Assembly: GCA_946902985.2 (NCBI GenBank)
Contig: OX336388.2
Span: forward strand, 1,389,066,223 to 1,389,130,222
Direction of reading: 5' to 3'
Source of the DNA: Meconema thalassinum
Lineage: Eukaryota; Arthropoda; Insecta; Orthoptera; Tettigoniidae
DNA: 64,000 nucleotides
The notes beneath the pieces are model-generated. The model did not search any database, had not been told where the DNA came from, and saw nothing but the letters and a program-made list of their open reading frames with translations. Positions 1 through 10,529 of this stretch are shown piece by piece (the stretch's first letter is position 1; each line of letters opens with the position of its first letter). A program made the position numbers and the translations under genes.

Positions 1-397
1 CTAAACCTCATCACAGTCAATGTGAGAATTTAAGCTCTTCTCTATCGCCTCATCTTCCGTGCTTCCCTTCTTAGTCTCTCCCCTGCCCCAACAGTCCTTC
101 GCGATATCGAATTCAGATAAAAATGCCACAGAGTGAAATGTAAGCCAATACAGGGCGCACACACAGCAGTAATACGCCCTCGTTATACCCAATCTTGAAT
201 GAGAACTTGCCTACTGTCTATTATCTTAACCTTGGGTCGATAACCTAGATGTTAGACCACTTGAAACAGCGTTATATGAAACATTCATTACAGAAAACTC
301 GTGTTGTAGCGCCTAGCATTCTTGGCTGTCGCACCGGAGGTCCAGGAATAATTACCGGCTCTGCCAATAAATTCTAATTCTGGTGTGAGGTCTGGAA

Positions 398-540
398 CGG
401 GGTACACTCAGCCTCGTGAGGTAAAACTGAGATGGGTTCGATTCCCAACTTACCCATCCTGGAAGTGGTTTTCCACTTCTACTCCAGGAAAATGCAAGGA
501 AGGTTCCTATCTTAAAGCCACGGCTGCCTCCTCCCCAATT
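398..540 (+). repeat. tRNA-derived SINE fragment (family E)
   Basis: This is a short interspersed repeat with a B-box-like GGTTCGATTCCCA near 434-446. The body runs CATCCTGGAAGTGGTTTTCC and then AGCCACGGCTGCC. A diverged copy of the same body lies on the minus strand at 43278-43395, which supports a dispersed family. No target duplication was found and the 5' tRNA head is unclear. Confidence 0.55.
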
Positions 541-560
541 TACAATTACATACACTAGTA

Positions 561-772
561 CAGTTCATGCCACGGTTTTTGGCCGGTCAGTCCCCGTTTC
601 GCTGTCGTACAGAGGACAGTCTGCGAGCCACACGCATGTGCAACTGATACGTGAGTTATCAGTTGCGCAGAAAGCACCTCATGTATCAATTACACCTGTC
701 GGGAGGTCACCACCTGTCCTCTGTACGACTGCGCAATCGGGGCTCACCGGCCAAAAACCGTGGCGTGAACTG
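561..772. mobile_element. Foldback MITE, Tc1/mariner-like (TA duplication)
   Basis: Long terminal inverted repeats begin CAGTTCATGCCACGG on the left. The right end is its near-perfect complement, with a shared CGGTTTTTGGCCGG core and a shared GTCGTACAGAGGACAG inner part, about 60 bp per arm. Both ends abut a TA (559-560 and 773-774), as expected for Tc1/mariner-type elements. The centre holds a second hairpin, GCAACTGATA (640-649) pairing with TATCAGTTGC (657-666). There is no coding capacity. Confidence 0.75.
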
Positions 773-784
773 TACAGCCTTCAC

Positions 785-895
785 AATAACATGTTATTAT
801 TTATCACACAAATTCCTCATACATTCAAGCACATGAGGATACATGAGCACGACGTCGCAAAACCCCCAAAATAAGCAACAACAACATAATTACAT
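785..895 (+). repeat. SINE 3'-tail fragment
   Basis: A diverged 3' tail resembles the one shared by several SINEs here: a cytosine-rich stretch, ACATGAGCACGACGTCGC, then AACAACAACA. It ends in a short simple-repeat tail. It is probably a 5'-truncated copy. Confidence 0.4.
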
Positions 896-1036
896 TGCGT
901 AGCAGTTTTGTTGAATATCATGGGAAATGTAAATAGGGGACATACCATGGGCCTCAGTACTCCTGCAAATTCAACTAGCGTCCAAATTAGTAAACAATCA
1001 ATATGGAATCTCAGAACGGTTACACAACAAATTAAA

Positions 1037-1544
1037 GGGCGGCTTCGGTGGCGTGGTTGGTAGCATGCTGAGCTCCTATGCCCAAGATCGCGGGTTCAAA
1101 ACCGGCCGAAGTCGTCGGATTTTTAAGAGCGTTAAAAATCCCTCAGTATGCCTCCCTTCGGAGGGGAACTAAGCCGGCGAGCCCACATAATAGATTTATG
1201 GCATGTAAAAGAACCTTCCACTAACTACAATATTTTGTGAAGCTAAATTTGCAGGTTCGACTTGATTAACGCTCTATTAAGTTCCAACGTTCACCGCCAG
1301 GTGCCAGTTGCGATGACATCTAGTGGCCAAGTTCACAGCTAGGTGTCGTTGACATTTGGTAGCTAAAGTAAGAACTACTTGAAATTGATCGTCTGCAGTC
1401 TATACCTGAATTACAGATAACACACACTAATACAGCCATCGCAATTAACACCAGTTATTAGATAGATTCTACACTCACCCAAAGTACACGGGGCTACATG
1501 ACCGCGTTGTTACAGCCTCTAAACTGAGGAACCAATCAACCAAC
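1037..1544 (+). repeat. tRNA-derived SINE, long family A, near full length
   Basis: The element has a tRNA-like head with A-box GTGGCGTGGTTGGTAGC and B-box GGGTTCAAAACCGG. The body carries GCATGCCATAAATC-like sequence, and the tail ends CAATCAACCAACG. At about 510 bp it is long for a SINE. The same head, body and tail recur at 26945-27464, 27527-27941, 50787-51295, 14757-15150 and 44456-45520. The flanks AATTAAAG and GAATTAAAAG suggest a target duplication. Confidence 0.8.
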
Positions 1545-2069
1545 GAATTAAAAGTGAACCGTAAGAGGCAATTGGCATACAACAGGTACCAAGACATTTA
1601 AAAACGTGCTGATAGCAAAATGAAAAAAACCTCCGTGTAACTTAGTATAACTTATATCTCATTAAATGTGAGTTTCCTTGTTATTCAGAGCTCTATGATT
1701 GTCTCGCATTGATTGTTTTACTTTATTTCTTGATTTTGAACAATGTGGATTTTAGTAATTTTTGTTGCATGTGACCGTTTATACTCACCACAAGGACAAT
1801 CACGACGCTTTTCAGAACCATTCTAAATAAATCGATTTTTCAAATATTGATTTACAAATTTTCCATCTTATAGTAACTCTTTAATTTCAATATGGCATAC
1901 TTTAAAATAATAACTCTGGAAACGTAGCCATTTTCCTGGAAGAGAAGCTAGAAACATCATAGATACACAGTTATCATAAAATTCATTTTATGTTCTCTTT
2001 ATGTTGATTTACCGACTATTCACTAGTTGCTGTTACATTGAATAATATAGTCTTGTAGGAAGAATTACA

Positions 2070-2266
2070 TGGCAGCGTGATGGCGCAGTGGCATAGCTGC
2101 TGCTCGTCTTTCACCCGGACGGCCGGGGTTCGAATCCCGGTGACAGTGGGGTGGAATTTTCATCTGGAAAATCACGTGGCGTCTTAAATCACCGGCCGAA
2201 ACCAAAATGAGCCTGGCTGGTTCCGGCGACCCCAATTAATTGGGAAAAGCCGCCGAAAAAAGTGTT
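2070..2266 (+). repeat. tRNA-derived SINE (family C) with target duplication
   Basis: A-box-like TGGCGCAGTGGCATAGC and B-box GGGGTTCGAATCCCGG are followed by a 3' body ending GCCGCCGAAAAAAGTG. It is flanked by TTGTAGGAAGAATTACA (2053-2069) and TTGTAGGAAGAATCACA (2267-2283), one mismatch in 17. That is the expected mark of LINE-mediated retroposition. Confidence 0.85.
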
Positions 2267-2283
2267 TTGTAGGAAGAATCACA

Positions 2284-2803
2284 AAATCTTAAGAAATTAC
2301 ATTCAGCGATTACGCTCTTCTGCAGACTCGGGCGCCTCAGCAAGTCCGGGCCCCAGGGCTACGGCCCCGCTTGCCCCACCCTCTCGTCGGGCCTGAATAG
2401 GACATGTGGTTGCCCTTGACTGCTACACATTCTTTGCAGCGACGCAACGTACGGGGGCATGCTCTGTATAGATGATTCAAAGGTTGAGGATAAGATATTC
2501 AAATAAATAAATAAGTTAAATAAAAACAATCAATGTGAACCTTTGCTTTTCTTTGGAATATTTAAACCGTAGACTGGCCTGCTACGGCTCTCCAGACTTC
2601 TGCTTTACTCTTCGGATCGACAAAGCTTTCATATTATGGTGTTTGAAGCCATTTTTCAGTGTTGCCTTAGTAATCGAAATTTAATGTTAAAAGAAAACAT
2701 CAATTTTCGAAAGCTTTCACAATTATGTGGTTGTTGTTTCATTTAGGTGTTTGAACATCATGGGCATTTTAGCCCCTTGTACTTAAGGTGAGTGTATATA
2801 CAG
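2284..2803. other. Intergenic, no recognised feature
   Basis: No open reading frame or RNA gene is supportable. A GC-richer patch near 2310-2400 and a diverged minus-strand SINE-tail-like stretch near 2720-2800 are all that can be seen. Confidence 0.4.
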
Positions 2804-3400
2804 TACACTGTCCAGTCACATTAATGTAACAACCGCCGAAGTTCGAAGTGAACGTGCAATAACCTGCACAGACGGCAGTGGAGGGTATACAGCATAAAGG
2901 GTGTCGAATGGAAGCGGAAAACAGTGCAGTCACATATGCGAACACAGAGCGATATTTAGGCTATATGACGTCCAAAAGGGCATGATCATTGGCTTTCGGG
3001 TCAAGGGTGGAATCACTTCCGACACGGCTACGTTTGTAAACAGTTCGCGTGCCGCCGTGGTTAAATTGTACCGTGCATGGCAAAAATGGCGCTATTCAAA
3101 ACCGGCGCCGAGGCAATTGTGGTGCTCCACGAGCCATAGATGAGAGGGGTGAACGACGGCTATGGAAATGTGTACGGGCGAATAGACGTGCAACTGTAGA
3201 GCAACTGACCATCCAGATACACCACAAGGCTACCAACCGTGTCTCCTCAACGACCATTCAACGAACGCGTATGGCCCTCCGCAGCAGGCTTCTGGTTCAT
3301 ACACCCATGCTGATTGCTGTTCATTTGCATGCCAATACCACACCTAGTTGGCGAAAATCAGGATTTTTGGAAGACTGGTGGTAATTGTTGGATAAAAATA
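2804..3400 (+). mobile_element. Tc1-like transposon, 5' remnant
   Basis: It starts with a Tc1-type terminus, ACACTGTCCAGTCACATTAA, followed about 95 bp later by a broken transposase N-terminus. Two frames (2901-3143 and 3049-3384) together show paired helix-turn-helix features, including IDERGERRLWKCVRANRRAT, which resembles the second HTH of Tc1 transposases. The DDE catalytic half and right terminus are absent, so it is 3'-truncated. The frame change near 3100 indicates decay. Confidence 0.65.
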
Positions 3401-4789
3401 AATAGGCCTAGATATTGGCATATAAAAGGTAAATCATACGATTGGTGTTTTCTGTTGCAGCTGAAAACGGCCACACACTTCCGCATCTTGGGCAGAGGAT
3501 TATATATCTACCGAGTTTCAAATAATCACATGGGTAGACCTATACGTCTAACATCCCTGCCATACTGCACAGTTAAATGTAAGATTCCACGGAATGCATG
3601 AATTTTTACGCACATCTGCGTGCATAAAATGTCATACTGTATTTTATTTCAACTTTTGACAGTACGTAACTTACCGTATTAAAATTTGATAGGTTTCTTT
3701 TTCCCTCTTGAAAATAGGTCAAAGCTCAGTATGCAGTTCCACAATACATCATTTGCTTAAGCAGCAGAGAAGAAATCATAACATGTGTATCAGGTCGCCA
3801 ATTTACTAAATAAATAGGCCTACAGAGCAAACATAATAAAGCGAAGCAGCTTTGCATCATACAATATTGTGAGGCCCACGTCATTTGTGTAGATTTTTGT
3901 CATTTTTGCGTAGCAATGCAAGTCGAATTCAATTTGTCAGCAATTAATCTCTAGAGTAAGGACGATTTACTCAACCCATTAGGTAAGAGATTTCTTGAAT
4001 GGTAAATTTATTATGCGAAACCAAAAGGTAGATGAACAACAGGCAGGTGATATGTACAATACGTAGAGAGAAGTAGTGATGACACACTGCTGCCATCACA
4101 TAGTGGACAGAAAATAAAATATAGTGCCAATCTAACATTGTACGGGTTTGGGGTGGATTTATGAGAGAAGAGGGTGGAGGGGTGAAAGGGGACTGGGGTT
4201 AATTTTAGGATGGCCCAAGTCGTATACTGCCGTCACCACTGATGGTTACAAGCAGCTCTCGGACTTTTGAGTAATTGTGCCACTCCTAAGAGTAAGCTTG
4301 CCTACTCATACACGCTCTGGCTAATGAGTATGAATGTTTGTCGAATATTTAGATATGCACCATGAAAATGAGCAAGCAATAGGGAACTCGGCCGGCAAGT
4401 ACAAATACCACACACCGCTCCAACTCGCCCCGCCCTCCTGCCTGCGGTTACAAGGAAGTTTGAGGTTTCTGTGTTGGACTCGTTGAAGCTGGGGCTAAGT
4501 TGCAAATGGTTAACCTCACTGTAAATGGACTTGCATTTTCCATTACTACTGCTGAGCACAAACCGTCGACCAAGCCGACTCACTTCAGTACAGGGACAGC
4601 GCCAAGTCTGTTTTAACAGATCGTCAAGGGGAGCACTTCACACCAATCAAATGTCATACAATCCATTATATTCGAACAGGTAACCAAGGGAGAAAACAAA
4701 TCTGGGTCGAATGGACTTCTTGCCATAGAGCTCGGTGATGATTTTCAGAACAAATTTTGACAGAAAATCTTAGGTAGGAGATCAGACAC
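3401..4789. other. Intergenic, no recognised feature
   Basis: AT-rich DNA without a supportable gene. Short open frames at 3314-3601 and 4302-4583 have no recognisable domain and are treated as chance. Confidence 0.4.
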
Positions 4790-5140
4790 AATGCTATTGT
4801 TGCATAGGTGTTTGGACATCGTAGTCATTTCATACCCATGTACTTGAGTGTGTGTAGAATTTGTCTGACTCCATGCGTTATTGTGAAGTTTTAGCAGGGT
4901 GTGCACTTGTGACAGAGGAGGGGGATAGAAAGAGGCGCCATAGCCTCCAGTAAGGAACCATCCCGCGAGTTGTCTGAAGTAGAAGTGGGGACCATGGTAA
5001 ACCTCTTCTAGGATGGCTATTCTTTTTTCCTCCCAAGTTATCCTCAAAAAGTTGAATGTACTCCGTTCCAGTACTCAAGACCAGACTTAGATATCTTGGC
5101 CGAGTCAGCAAACCAAGAACGCTAGCCACTACACCACGAG
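4790..5140 (-). repeat. tRNA-derived SINE (family F), minus strand
   Basis: Read on the minus strand from 5140, the head is CCTCGTGGTGTAGTGGCTAG, an A-box-like tRNA start. The body ends in a tail related to family A (GTACTTGAGTGTGTGTAGAA on the plus strand). A plus-strand copy of the same kind of tail follows at 5190-5290, so two SINE pieces lie head to head. Confidence 0.6.
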
Positions 5141-5189
5141 GTGGTTAGCATACACAATAACAATGAAACAATATTGCCATTGCCTCAGC

Positions 5190-5290
5190 GTTATGACATA
5201 GGTTATCAGACAAATTCCACACACACACCCGAGAACACGAGGCTACATGACCACGATGTCACAAAGCCCCTAATTCAATCAACAACAACT
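5190..5290 (+). repeat. SINE 3'-tail fragment
   Basis: The tail includes ATCAGACAAATTCCACACAC, then CACGAGGCTACATGACCACG, then CAATCAACAACAAC. It matches the terminal part of families A and F. The 5' part is missing. Confidence 0.5.
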
Positions 5291-5407
5291 ATTTCAGCGT
5301 TCCAACGGTACTCAAACACACAAAACAGATGTGAAAAAGAAAATGTTAGTATTTCTGAGAAACTACCAAATGAACACAATATACGCCTGTACACCTACTT
5401 TAGTTTT

Positions 5408-5484
5408 AGAAATGAAAAATGAAAATCCACAGCCTGCTTCCAGTCTCCGACCGGGTCAGGAATGGAATGAATGAAGCCCCCATG
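5408..5484 (-). repeat. SINE fragment (family D tail), minus strand
   Basis: The segment ATCCACAGCCTGCTTCCAGT through GGAATGGAATGAATGAAGCC is the same as the terminal part of the full family D SINE at 58450-58810. Confidence 0.6.
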
Positions 5485-6264
5485 AAATGCGTCAAATAAC
5501 CAGTAGACAAAATAATTAAAGTGGTCGATTGATGTTTTAAAGGGCTTAACATCGAAGTTATCATCCCCAGTATCATAATGAGTATCGTGGGCAAATAGGG
5601 GCGCTGATACATATTCCATATGCGCTAGAAGAATTTTCCACTGGCCACATGACTTGAAAAGTGATTTTCAATTTCTGAATGACCCCAGGCAGATTTTATT
5701 TTTATTGAACGGGAATTTTGTTCACAATTTCACGGGTACAGTATATACTATTAGGCTATAATTATTTTAAGAAATAATACAAATTAATTATTTGTATAAA
5801 TGACTCGATTTTTTACTTATAACCTACTGTAGCTGTTTATTGACATACACGTTTATACACACATTTTAAAAAAAGTTTTGCACCAACTTCGTGAAGCGAT
5901 ATTGAATGACAGAGTAGGAATACATGCAACAAAAATGAAAAGTACATCGCATGTGCAGCACAATAATGGACAATTATTGTAGTCAGTCAAACGCTTGTGT
6001 ACAGTGGTAATTATTGTTGTTTTAACGGGCAGTAAATAGAAGTCACCTGCCCCTCTTGTGTACAAAAATGTCAATTCGACAGTTGCGATGCTGCCCTCTC
6101 CGGTAGAAAATCCTGTGGTCTTTCCTGTTTGAGCTAGAACAAAATGATGATGATGATGATGATGATAATTGTTGTTTTAAGGGGCCTAACATCTGGGTTA
6201 TCGGTCCCTAATGGTCTGGGTGATAGCGAAAATGACAATGAAATGAAAACCAAAACGAAAATCA

Positions 6265-6501
6265 AGCTGGACTGAAAATACTTACAAAAAGCAACTCAGA
6301 TTGAAATGGCGCACAAAATGAAGAATGGAAATACTTATACAATGTAAAGGTAATTTGGAAGGAAAATACTCATAAAAGGAATTTAGATTGAAAAATACGC
6401 ACAAAATGTGGTTTAGGATCAAATTACTTACATAATGCAATGTAGATTCGAAATACTCAACAAAATGCAATTGAAATTCAAAATATTTACAAAATGCGAA
6501 A
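6265..6501. repeat. ~30-bp minisatellite, left block
   Basis: Roughly eight diverged copies of a unit like GAAAATACTTACAAAATGCA with a spacer near TTTAGATT. The array stops exactly at the Helitron 5' end and resumes at 15597, so it is one array split by insertion. Confidence 0.75.
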
Positions 6502-6924
6502 TCTCTCTATATATAAAAATGAAAGTTTGTCTCTTTTTTCTGAATTTCCACAAAAATTTGCGTTATTTGCGCGTTTCAGACTGTTTTATGACGGATGCGC
6601 GCAAAAATGAAATTTTTGTCTGTCTGTCTGTTTGTTTGTGGACAACTTCGAGTCCTTATAACTTGAGAACGGCAGGGTGGATCAACGTAAAATTTGATAT
6701 CCATCAGAAGCACCACACAAATCATTGATGTAACTCATCTCCGTACCTCTCATAAAAGGGGGCCTACCCCCTTAAAATACATGAAATAGGCGTAGAAGGA
6801 CGAGACAAAGCTTATTTTCAACCCCTCGATGTGAGAAACAAAAGGGCCCCCGAAAACCACATTTTAAGGCCCTAACACCAACAGTTTTGAGATATTCCCA
6901 GAAAACTAATTTCATTTAATAATC

Positions 6925-7050
6925 ACACACTAATACAGTCATCACAATTAACACCGGTTATCAGACAGATTCTACACACACCCGAAGTACACGGGGCTAC
7001 ATGACCGCGTTGTCGCAGCCCCTAAACTTAAGAACCAACCAACCAACCAT
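6925..7050 (+). repeat. 5'-truncated family A SINE with target duplication
   Basis: Only the last ~126 bp of family A is present, ending AACCAACCAACCAT. It is flanked by CATTTAATAATC at 6913-6924 and 7051-7062, a perfect 12-bp duplication. This indicates a 5'-truncated retroposition event inside the Helitron. Confidence 0.85.
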
Positions 7051-7330
7051 CATTTAATAATCTAATGAAAGAATGCAAGCTGGTAACCATGGCAACAAAA
7101 TCTCAGAGGACCATCTATTTCTGTAAGACGCAATGCAATTCCATTTATTACATTACTGTGAAGTTTGCAAACGGCTATAAGGTTATCACGGAACCAAATT
7201 AAGCTGTAAAATTCATCAATACGTATAATGAGCTTAAGGGGGTCAAGGGGTACACTAGAATTTTGTCACGCGATTTTCAGGTGCGGGTGTGGTACGGAAG
7301 GTCTTTCATATCCCTATTCCTATATTGTAT

Positions 7331-8024
7331 TGTTACGGCTGTGAGTTTGTTTTGTCGCTCGCCGCATGAGTCACAGCTCCCCCGGGCTGTGTGTGCTCTG
7401 CCTCAGTGTATTACGTGCGCGTTACGCAACGGACTGCGAAGTGAAAGGGATGGTCCAGAATATTCGTGACCCAGCCAGTGAAGGAAATGTCGAGAAGCCG
7501 TGTGTCCTGGACGATTCTAGAATTCATTGAGTCACCAGCCTGCTATATAAGCGGCTTCAACAGTGAGGGGACCGAGTTTTCTGTGGGTGTGTGTTTTACG
7601 AGCTAGTGCGAGCGTCTTTCCTGAGCGACAGAAGTGTGGTGACGAAGTGCCGTGCGAGTTACGAAATCCAGTGACATTGTTTCCCCCAGCTTGTGGACAG
7701 CGAAATAGCGTGTAGCGGAATATCGTAAGTAACTGTAGTTGGTGTACATGAGGAAGAGGTGCAGGTAGCTTCTGTCAAGGCCACCGGACTCATTAAGACG
7801 GTTTTACTTCTGTGGTTTGTTGAGAAGTGAAAGGGGCAAGAGCGCTCAAGGAAGAGACTTGAGGTAACTGGAGTAAGGTTCTAATTGCTTGTATTTGCTG
7901 TTGAGTGGTGTATCTTTCCTGCAAGCAATAAAGCTAACTTCTCTTTAAAGCAGTAATTGGTGTTGTGCTTTCTACCCTCCGTAATCCAGTTAACGGAATT
8001 GCCACTAGGGGGTGGCACGTAACA
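7331..8024 (+). repeat. 5' LTR of gypsy element
   Basis: Starts TGTTACGGCTGTGAG and ends GGCACGTAACA, so it has TG...CA termini. It contains TATATAAG (7544-7551) and a poly(A) signal AATAAA (7927-7932), giving a plausible U3-R-U5 layout. Confidence 0.95.
7544..7551 (+). promoter_or_regulatory. TATA box in 5' LTR
   Basis: TATATAAG lies in a GC-richer context about 210 bp into the LTR. The same motif is at 13471-13478 in the 3' LTR. It would drive the genomic transcript. Confidence 0.7.
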
Positions 8025-8123
8025 ACTGGTGTCAGAAGCCGGATTACGAACTCAAGCACAACACCTGACGGTCCTGGTTTCAAAACCCGAGCAGGTCATT
8101 TTCTCTAATTTTCCTGTGAGTGC

Positions 8124-9545
8124 ATGCTCTTTACAAGACAAACAACTAAAATGGAGGCGCAATTGGCAGCATTGCTAGAAAAGTTAAATGGCATGGAAAC
8201 CAAAATGGAGGCCGGCCAGAAGAAGATGGAAGACGGTCAAAATAAGTTAGCGGAGGACCTGAAGAAGATGGAGGACGGCCAGAAGAAGATGGAGGACGGC
8301 CAGAAGAATCTAGCCGAGTACCTAACTGCCAAACTAGAAGACGGCCAGAAGAAGTTAGCCGAGGACCTAACTGCCAAACTAGAAGACGGCCAGAAGAAGA
8401 TGGAAGACGGTCAAAATAAGCTAGCGGAGGACCTGAAGAGGATAGAGGACGGCCAGAAGAAGATGGAAGACGGTCAGAATAAGTTGACACAGAACCTGAA
8501 GAAATTAGAACTGGGTCTGCGTGAGGAATTCACGGCAGTGGAAAAGAAGTTCGACGCCTTACAAGTGGAAGTTGCCGAGCTGCGCCAACGCCCGCTGATG
8601 GGGGTGGAGGAGAAATTCAACGCCTTACAAAAGGAAGTTGCCGAGCTGCGCCAACGCCCACTGACGGGGGTGGAAGAGAAATTCAACGCTTTACAAAAGG
8701 AAATTGCTGAGCTGAGCCAACGCCCGCCGACGGGGATGGAAGCGAGATTCAACGCTCTACAAGCGGAAGTTGCCGAGCTGCGCCAACGCCCGCCCACCGT
8801 TACACCGGGAATATCAGGAACGGGACATGGCAGAGTGACGGCCCCAACCTTCGACGGAAAGGTCCCGTGGAGCACCTACTTACGTCAGTTCGAGGCGGCC
8901 TGTTCCATAAATAACTGGAACAACACAGAAAAGGCTACAGCTCTCATTGTAGCGCTGAGAGGTGACGCCCTTAACGTCCTTCAGGCCATCCCGACTGGAT
9001 CCCAGGACTACACTTCACTGATCGCCCATATGGAGTCCCGATATGGAGATAACCATCTTTAGCAGGCCTACCAGATGCAGCTCCGGACCCGGGTACAGAA
9101 GAACGCGGAAACCCTGCAGGAGTTCGAGATGGACATCGCACGCCTCGTAAGGCTCGCCTATCCAACAGCGCCGGCCGACTTTCTGGAACAGATTACGACG
9201 CAGACCTTCACCGACGGGCTACGGGACTCGGACACTCAACAGGCGCTGCGACTCGCGCGCAATAAGACCCTGGCAGATGCACTGAGCCACGCACTTGAGT
9301 TCGAGATGGCAAAACAGGCATCTAGAATGCGCGCGCGGGTGCGTCAGGTGGACGTCGACGAACCAGCCAAAGCCGACAAGACCAAGCCCCTAGCCGATGA
9401 ACTGATGGAGGCGCTAGGCCGGTTCTTCAAGAGTCACAGAACCACCAACAAAAACGTAGCCGAATGACATCCGGAGAGGCGGCCTGGAAGAGGACTACCG
9501 ACCTGCTGGACCTGCCGTAAGAGAGGCCACCTGAGCAAGGACTGC
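8124..9545 (+). pseudogene. gag: gag of gypsy element (two in-frame stops)
   Basis: Gag is the structural polyprotein that packages the element RNA. The start is ATG at 8124 or, more likely, 8151 (MEAQLAALLEK). The N-terminal ~130 codons are a highly charged predicted coiled coil built from repeats like KKMEDGQ and KLAEDL. Four copies of a ~23-residue repeat (FNALQKEVAELRQRP) follow at about 8547-8800. The conserved gag core begins near TFDGKVPWSTYLRQFE. A CCHC zinc knuckle, CWTCRKRGHLSKDC, is encoded at 9504-9545. Stops interrupt the same frame at 9060-9062 (TAG followed by CAG) and 9465-9467 (TGA). Both look like single C-to-T changes. The frame continues directly into protease. Confidence 0.9.
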
Positions 9546-10529
9546 GGTGATCGCCGCCGCCAAGGGTTTCCGTCGGGACAGTCAGTCGTAGGGAAACAGC
9601 GCGGCCCAGGAAAGCAAGTATCAGCCAGCCTTGGGGAGCAAAGGTTGGCTTGTGACAGTCGTCAAGCCCCGGCAGTCCAAATTCGTGTGACGCAGTTACG
9701 GAGGGATAATAGCAGCCTGATGGTCGACGGAGTCGTCAACGGAGAGAGCTGGCCCATGCTAATCGACACGGGAGCATCGAGGACCATCGCCAGTCCCACC
9801 GTGATCCCGAAGTGGAGAGTGCAACCCACACAAAGGAACCTCCAGCTAATAACCGCGACCGGAGAGACCGCACCGGTACATGGCGAAGGATCACTGGAGC
9901 TCGTCATTGATCGTCGGGTGGTGAAGCATCCAGTGCTTGTGGCTGACGTATCAAACGAAGTGATCATCGGACTCGACTTCCTGGACCAGAACATCATCAT
10001 CTTGGACTTGAGTACCAACACTCTGCACTTCGGAGGTGAGGAACTTGCTTTGTAACCAGCACACGAGGCCGTCACCGCACGACGAGTAAGGCTGAGAGAG
10101 GACGTCATCGTTCCTGCCAGGACGGAGGTCAGCGCCACCGTAATTGTCGACGGAACTGCTGAGGGAGTGGCGGCTGTCATCGAGCCAAAATATGAGGACA
10201 TCCAGACAAAAGGATTGCTAGTTGCCAAGACCCTCATCAACACGACGCCTCGGCCGTACGTCCGCCTGTCCAACCTGAACGACTACGATATTACGGTTCA
10301 CCGGGACACCAACCTAGGAGTCTGCGAGCCCGTTACCAGGATTGCCCGCATCACAGACACGACGGACGGACACCTGCAGACGGACAACCGAAGAAGACGC
10401 ACACTGCCAGAAGAACTACAGAAGCTGTACCAAGGATCCCAGGACCATTTAGTCAAGGAGCAATCAACGCAACTTCAGGACCTGCTACGCGAATTCCAGG
10501 ATGTCTTCTCCGTGGGGAGCAAAGACTTC
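9546..10529 (+). pseudogene. Protease and pro-RT linker of gypsy element (stop)
   Basis: This continues the gag frame without a shift, so gag and protease were one polyprotein. The aspartic protease active site LIDTGAS is at 9759-9779 and a downstream VIIGLDFL matches the flap/hydrophobic region of retroviral-type proteases. A TAA at 10053-10055 ends the open frame. After it the frame is open again and reads through the linker (EPKYEDIQTKG, EFQDVFSVG) up to the frameshift near 10530, where RT begins in another frame. Confidence 0.88.

Noticed and set aside
1037..1110. Possible functional tRNA gene
   Set aside because: A- and B-boxes are present, but no acceptor stem pairs. The sequence continues into a repeated 500-bp body, so it is a SINE head.
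6120..6165. ATG-rich trinucleotide run as a coding start
   Set aside because: Simple (ATG)n microsatellite with no open frame following.
8146..8490. Minus-strand open frame opposite gag
   Set aside because: Serine/proline-rich shadow of the repeated gag coding sequence on the other strand.
9662..10273. 203-residue minus-strand open frame
   Set aside because: Antisense to the protease region of the gypsy element, where the LIDTGAS motif is clear on the plus strand.
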